Assembly (NCBI RefSeq): GCF_021538895.1
Contig: NZ_JADDRL010000001.1
Span: 62,001 to 126,000 of the forward strand
Reading direction: 5' to 3'
Length of the DNA stretch: 64,000 nt
Source: Streptomyces olivochromogenes
GTDB lineage: Bacteria > Actinomycetota > Actinomycetes > Streptomycetales > Streptomycetaceae
This document shows positions 60,819 through 64,000 of the stretch, in pieces (within the stretch, counting starts at the first letter, position 1; each line of letters opens with the position of its first letter). The translations under genes and the position numbers were made by a program. The notes under the pieces are model-generated. The model saw only the letters and a program-made list of their open reading frames with translations, was not told the DNA's origin and did no database searches.

Positions 60819-61784
60819 CTACTTGATGTCGACCCGTCCGAGCGGGTTGGGGCTTGCCGTCAGTGCTTCCTGCGCTGCCTGCCAGGCCGGATCCCCCGGG
60901 TAGAGCTCGGCGCGGAGGTAGGCCCAGGTGAGCCGGGCGACGGTGGCGACTCGTTCGGGGTGCTCGTCCGTGGTCTCGGCGACGTCGTATCCGGAGACCC
61001 CGCCGAGCCCGTGCTCCGCGTCGAACAGGGTGAGCAGGGACTTGGGGCCCGGAGAGAGGACGTACGGATCGGCATGCCACTCCGGGCCCCGAACCGTCAG
61101 GTGGGCGGAGTCGTCCTTGTCGCCGACGACGACGAGTGCGGGCGTCTTCATCTCGGAGAAGTCCGTGGTCGAGAAGAAGGGCCAGTTCTCGGCGACGAAC
61201 TCGGTGAGGGCATCGCCGCCTCGGCCGGGCGCGGCGAGCAGGACACCCGCCTTGATCCGGGGTTCGGCGAGGTTCACTTCCGTGCCGTCGTCCGGGTCGG
61301 TGAGCCGGGCGCCGAGCAGCAGGCTCGCGGTGTGCCCGCCCATCGAGTGCCCGGCCACGGCGACCTTGCTGTGGTCCAGACGCCCCTGGAGCTGAGGTAC
61401 GGCAGCCTCGATCACGTCGAGCCGATCGAGGATGCGCGTCATGTCTTCGGCGCGTGATCGCCAGTACAGAGGCGCGCCGGGGGTGTCGGGGGCGAGGACC
61501 TCGCTCAGCGTCATGGAGCTCAGGTGTGTGGGCTGGATGACGACGAAGCCGTGCGCCGCCCAGAAGTTGACGAGGGGGGCGTAGCCGTTCAGCGAGGAGA
61601 GGTTGTTCGAGTAGCCCTGACCGTGTGAGAGGAGGATGACCGGCAGGTCGCTGCCGGTCACGGGTGCGGAGACGCGCACTTCCAGGTCCACGGCTCGGCC
61701 GGGAGTCGGCAGCACCACCGGACTGACCGAGAGGACGGGAACGGGCGAGCCGAGGGTGCCGGCTGTGTGGGGCGATTCGCTCAT
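60819..61784 (-). CDS. alpha/beta hydrolase, chlorophyllase/esterase-like
   Basis: A 321-residue hydrolase. VILLSHGQGYSNNLSSLNGY holds the oxyanion strand-loop, AGHSMGGHTASLLLGARLTD the nucleophile Ser (about residue 147), and LVVVGDKDDSAHL the acid. It starts MSESPHTAGT at 61784. It probably hydrolyses an ester in the cytosol. A clear -35/-10 pair with dyads lies 120 bases upstream, so it is likely inducible; no regulator gene lies next to it. Confidence 0.85.
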   Translation of the reverse strand: MSESPHTAGTLGSPVPVLSVSPVVLPTPGRAVDLEVRVSAPVTGSDLPVILLSHGQGYSNNLSSLNGYAPLVNFWAAHGFVVIQPTHLSSMTLSEVLAPDTPGAPLYWRSRAEDMTRILDRLDVIEAAVPQLQGRLDHSKVAVAGHSMGGHTASLLLGARLTDPDDGTEVNLAEPRIKAGVLLAAPGRGGDALTEFVAENWPFFSTTDFSEMKTPALVVVGDKDDSAHLTVRGPEWHADPYVLSPGPKSLLTLFDAEHGLGGVSGYDVAETTDEHPERVATVARLTWAYLRAELYPGDPAWQAAQEALTASPNPLGRVDIK

Positions 61785-62181
61785 GATGCGAGATTCCTTT
61801 CAAGGGCCTCTGCTGCCGGTTTCATGCGGCCGGCGGCCGCGACCGGCGAGGCGGTCAGGAGCGTCCGGCTTCTGCCATCGCGGAAGCGGATCACTGTTCC
61901 ATTTAACATACGGAGCAGTGTTCCGCTTTGTCAACGACCCTCGTCCGGCGGCTGGTTCGAAGCCTCGCCCAACCATGGATCGAATACTGGATTGCAGGCG
62001 GAGCCCTCGACCGGATAGAAGTGATCCCTGATTCCTCGGCACCAAGACCGAGGGGCCATACGAGCGAGAGGAGGGGTAAGCCGATGATCCCCACGACCAC
62101 CGCGCTTGCCTTCTCCCGGGGTACGGACCGCGTCTGACCCCCGGAACGGACGCGCACCCTTCACCGGAGCATGCCTCGACC
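61785..62181. other. gap with promoter, no gene seen
   Basis: This 397-base gap separates the divergent hydrolase and GNAT genes. It contains the promoter element at 61905-61934. Other frames are shadows. Confidence 0.5.
61905..61934 (-). promoter_or_regulatory. strong promoter with dyad operator for the alpha/beta hydrolase
   Basis: On the minus strand TTGACA (61934-61929) is followed after 18 bases by TATGTT (61910-61905), near-consensus for the housekeeping sigma factor. The spacer contains CGGAACACTGCTCCG (61925-61911), a dyad with one mismatch. A similar CACTGTTCC half-site lies at 61892-61900. A repressor bound there would block the promoter. Confidence 0.55.
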
Positions 62182-63126
62182 GTGGAACTGAACAACCTGA
62201 CGATGCGCCCGATCTCCGGGCGAGAAGAACTCAGCCTCTTCTGCCGACTGCCCTACGTCCTCAACGAGGAGTTGTCGGACGACCTCGCCCAAGGCCACCG
62301 ACGTCCGCAATGGATGTGGGTGGCGCTGGCAGGGGACCGACTGCTGGCCAGGGCGGCCTGGTGGAGCCGGCCAGGCGACAGCCTCCCTCTCCACCTGGAC
62401 ATCCTGGATGTCGACGACAGCCTCCCGGCGTCCGGCCAAGTGGACGTCGGCGTACGGCTCTTGCGCACCGCCATGTCCGCCACCCTTCCGAGCGGATCGC
62501 CTCCACCCGAGTACAGCCGCTTCATCCCGCCCGACTGGCGTGACGAGGCGGCCACCAGACGCATCGTCGAAGACCGCATGACGATCCTGGAGCGCACCGG
62601 CGCCCGACTGTTCGTGGAGCGGCTTCGCCTGGAGTGGCGTCCGGGGACACCGCTACCCGAGCCGGGCGGGCGTCTGACGTTCCGGCCACCCCGCGACCAC
62701 GCCGAACTGCAGGCCCTCATGACCCAGGTCCTGGATGGCACGCTGGACGCCCACAGTCGCCACGATCTGACCCGGATGCCTGCCGACGCCGTGGCGACCA
62801 GGCACTACGAGGACGAACTCGCCCGCTACACCAGCCCCAGGGACTGGTGGCGCGTCGCGGTGTTGCCCAACACGGAGCCAGTGGGCTTCGTCATCCCGGC
62901 CCACAACGGCTACAACGCGATCATCGCCTACCTTGCCGTGCTCCCCCGGCATCGCGGTCACCGGTACATCGACGACATCCTCAACGAAGGCACCCGCATC
63001 CTCGCCCAGCAGGACGTCCCGCGCGTTCGCGCGTCCACGGACGTGGGCAACGTCCCCATGGCGAACGCGTTCCAGCGCGCCGGATACGTCAACTTCGGCC
63101 GTGAGATCAACATGACCTGGAGCTGA
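62182..63126 (+). CDS. GNAT-family N-acetyltransferase
   Basis: A 314-residue transferase. The GNAT core is C-terminal: VGFVIPAHNGYNAIIAYLAV, LPRHRGHRYIDDILNEGTRI (motif A with R-H-R-G-H acetyl-CoA loop) and TDVGNVPMANAFQRAGYVNF. The N-terminal part (about 1-170) is an additional domain of the same fold family in outline. The GTG start at 62182 lacks a good binding site; the ATG at 62203 is an alternative. The substrate is unknown. Confidence 0.82.
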   Translation: MELNNLTMRPISGREELSLFCRLPYVLNEELSDDLAQGHRRPQWMWVALAGDRLLARAAWWSRPGDSLPLHLDILDVDDSLPASGQVDVGVRLLRTAMSATLPSGSPPPEYSRFIPPDWRDEAATRRIVEDRMTILERTGARLFVERLRLEWRPGTPLPEPGGRLTFRPPRDHAELQALMTQVLDGTLDAHSRHDLTRMPADAVATRHYEDELARYTSPRDWWRVAVLPNTEPVGFVIPAHNGYNAIIAYLAVLPRHRGHRYIDDILNEGTRILAQQDVPRVRASTDVGNVPMANAFQRAGYVNFGREINMTWS

Positions 63127-63679
63127 ACGCGACGGCGAGACGGCCGTGCACGCGCGCCCCAACCGGACTACGGCAGGTCCGTGCTCGGCACCCGGCGCCA
63201 GTCCCAATGCGGGTGACGTTCCAGAAGGTCGAGGAACTCGCCGGCCGGTAGAACGTCATGGTGATTGGTGTCGAGAAGTCCGGTGAACTCCGTCAGGACT
63301 TGCCGCAGGAAGGCTCGGGCCGCGTCCATGGACTCGCATGAAAACGGATTCGCGTCGCCAGCGACAGGCGTTGCTCCACCGTCGCAAGAATGATCACGGA
63401 CGGCCAGGACACGGACTCACCTCCGCGGCGAATGTAGTTGGCACTTCCGGTCAGAGCCATCCGGTCTTGCGTGGCGGTGATGACCGCGGGCATCCCGTGG
63501 AACGCACGATCCGTCAACTCGGGCGCGCTTCAAGCACCATGCGAGGCGGAACGTATCCCCGCAGTTCACGTGACATCTACGGTTGGTACATTCACTTGAT
63601 CATTCGTGGGCCTTGAACCGCGGCTCGCCGGGCCATGTCCGGCACAACGAGCCTGCCGACGTCCACGAGTCTCAGTGAC
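63127..63679. other. gap with a probable gene remnant
   Basis: This 553-base stretch between the GNAT gene and the phospholipase D gene holds the frameshifted minus-strand remnant at 63168-63517. The rest, 63518-63679, should carry the phospholipase D promoter; A/T-rich steps near 63580-63605 may be part of it. Confidence 0.4.
63168..63517 (-). pseudogene. possible frameshifted gene of unknown family
   Basis: The upstream frame (TTG start near 63517) reads MPAVITATQDRMALTGSANY, then GGESVSWPSVIILATVEQRL, and closes at 63293. A second frame takes over near 63335 and reads DAARAFLRQVLTEFTGLLDT, then GEFLDLLERHPHWDWRRVPS, ending at 63168. Both are protein-like with the usual codon bias. One base change near 63330-63345 would fuse them. 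I do not recognise the family. Confidence 0.35.
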
Positions 63680-64000
63680 ATGTCGACAAGGACGCGAACA
63701 TTGGCCCGTACCCGCCGTTTACACCGTCTCGCAGGAACCGCCGCACTCACCGTGCTCATCAGTTCCGCGCTGCCCGCAGTCCCGGCTCTGGCCGAGTCCC
63801 CGACGCCGCATCTCGACAGTGTCGAGCGTGCTCTGCGGGAGGTGTCGCCAGGTCTGGAGGGGCAGGTCTGGGAACGGACGGACGGCAACACCCTGGACAC
63901 CGGCGGCGGTGATCCCTTCGACTGGCTGCTGCCGACCCCCGGCTGCTGGGGTGACGCGGCCTGCACCCAGCGCCTGGGCACTCAGAAGCTGCTCACCAAG
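63680..64000 (+). CDS. pld: secreted phospholipase D, 3' end beyond the window
   Basis: The first 107 codons of a phospholipase D. A basic start ([20 protein letters not shown]) and hydrophobic core give a signal peptide ending PAVPALAES. The mature N-terminus then reads [51 protein letters not shown] and TQKLLTK. This agrees closely with the N-terminal region of known secreted Streptomyces phospholipase D enzymes, which hydrolyse phosphatidylcholine. The two HKD motifs must lie outside the window. It has no stop here because it runs off the edge. Confidence 0.82.
   Translation, partial: MSTRTRTLARTRRLHRLAGTAALTVLISSALPAVPALAESPTPHLDSVERALREVSPGLEGQVWERTDGNTLDTGGGDPFDWLLPTPGCWGDAACTQRLGTQKLLTK

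Noticed and set aside
1..64000. Search by eye for tRNA, rRNA, CRISPR arrays, transposases and integrases
   Set aside because: No cloverleaf, spaced direct-repeat array, DDE/serine/tyrosine recombinase motif or terminal inverted repeats were seen. A tool-based scan for tRNAs and IS ends would be more decisive.

Overview
The window looks like part of a Streptomyces or close-relative chromosome. It is GC-rich with strong third-position G/C bias and many GTG starts. It carries families typical of that group: DUF6230/DUF6114, DUF6343, an SPFH protein, SpoIIE-type phosphatase, Ku, an F420-dependent LLM oxidoreductase and many secreted enzymes. Short accessory operons, paired regulators and several broken genes suggest an accessory chromosome region rather than the conserved core. 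I saw no rRNA, tRNA, CRISPR array, integrase or transposase. Names rest on motif and sequence recognition by eye, not on database searches.

Left part (1-15.5 kb). It opens with a cut peroxiredoxin-like gene, then a DD-carboxypeptidase, a double DUF427 protein, a RibD/DHFR-like reductase, a Tat-exported PHP-type hydrolase with a six-repeat propeller, and a secreted PI-specific phospholipase C. A TetR/SDR divergent pair shares a twin operator. A MarR regulator is flanked by three copies of one 20-bp palindrome, tying together an NmrA-like reductase, marR itself and a secreted protein.

Middle part (15.6-36 kb). A compact cobalt-type nitrile hydratase operon (beta, alpha, His-rich activator) is followed by a GAF-ANTAR regulator. 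Next come an SPFH protein and two oxidoreductase genes, each divergent from an MmyB-like XRE regulator. Then a P450, the DUF6114/DUF6230 pair, a thioesterase and a ricin-like lectin. A patchwork of SMI1/KNR4, propeller, helical-repeat and leucine-rich-repeat proteins resembles immunity/accessory islands.

Right part (36-64 kb). A glycosyltransferase precedes a tightly overlapping four-gene operon: binding-protein-like membrane protein, TelA, binding-protein-vWA lipoprotein and a small membrane protein. Then peptidase E, a GNAT enzyme and a stress/DNA-repair neighbourhood (2H ligase-like protein, DksA/TraR zinc finger, SpoIIE phosphatase, DUF2231-Rieske protein, LLM oxidoreductase, orphan catalase C-terminal domain, frameshifted Fpg/Nei glycosylase, Ku). 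A four-gene redox operon follows: FAD/Fe-S dehydrogenase, ThDP enzyme, enolase-superfamily enzyme and SDR. The window ends with an alpha/beta hydrolase behind a clear promoter, a GNAT enzyme, a probable gene remnant and the 5' end of a secreted phospholipase D gene that runs off the edge.
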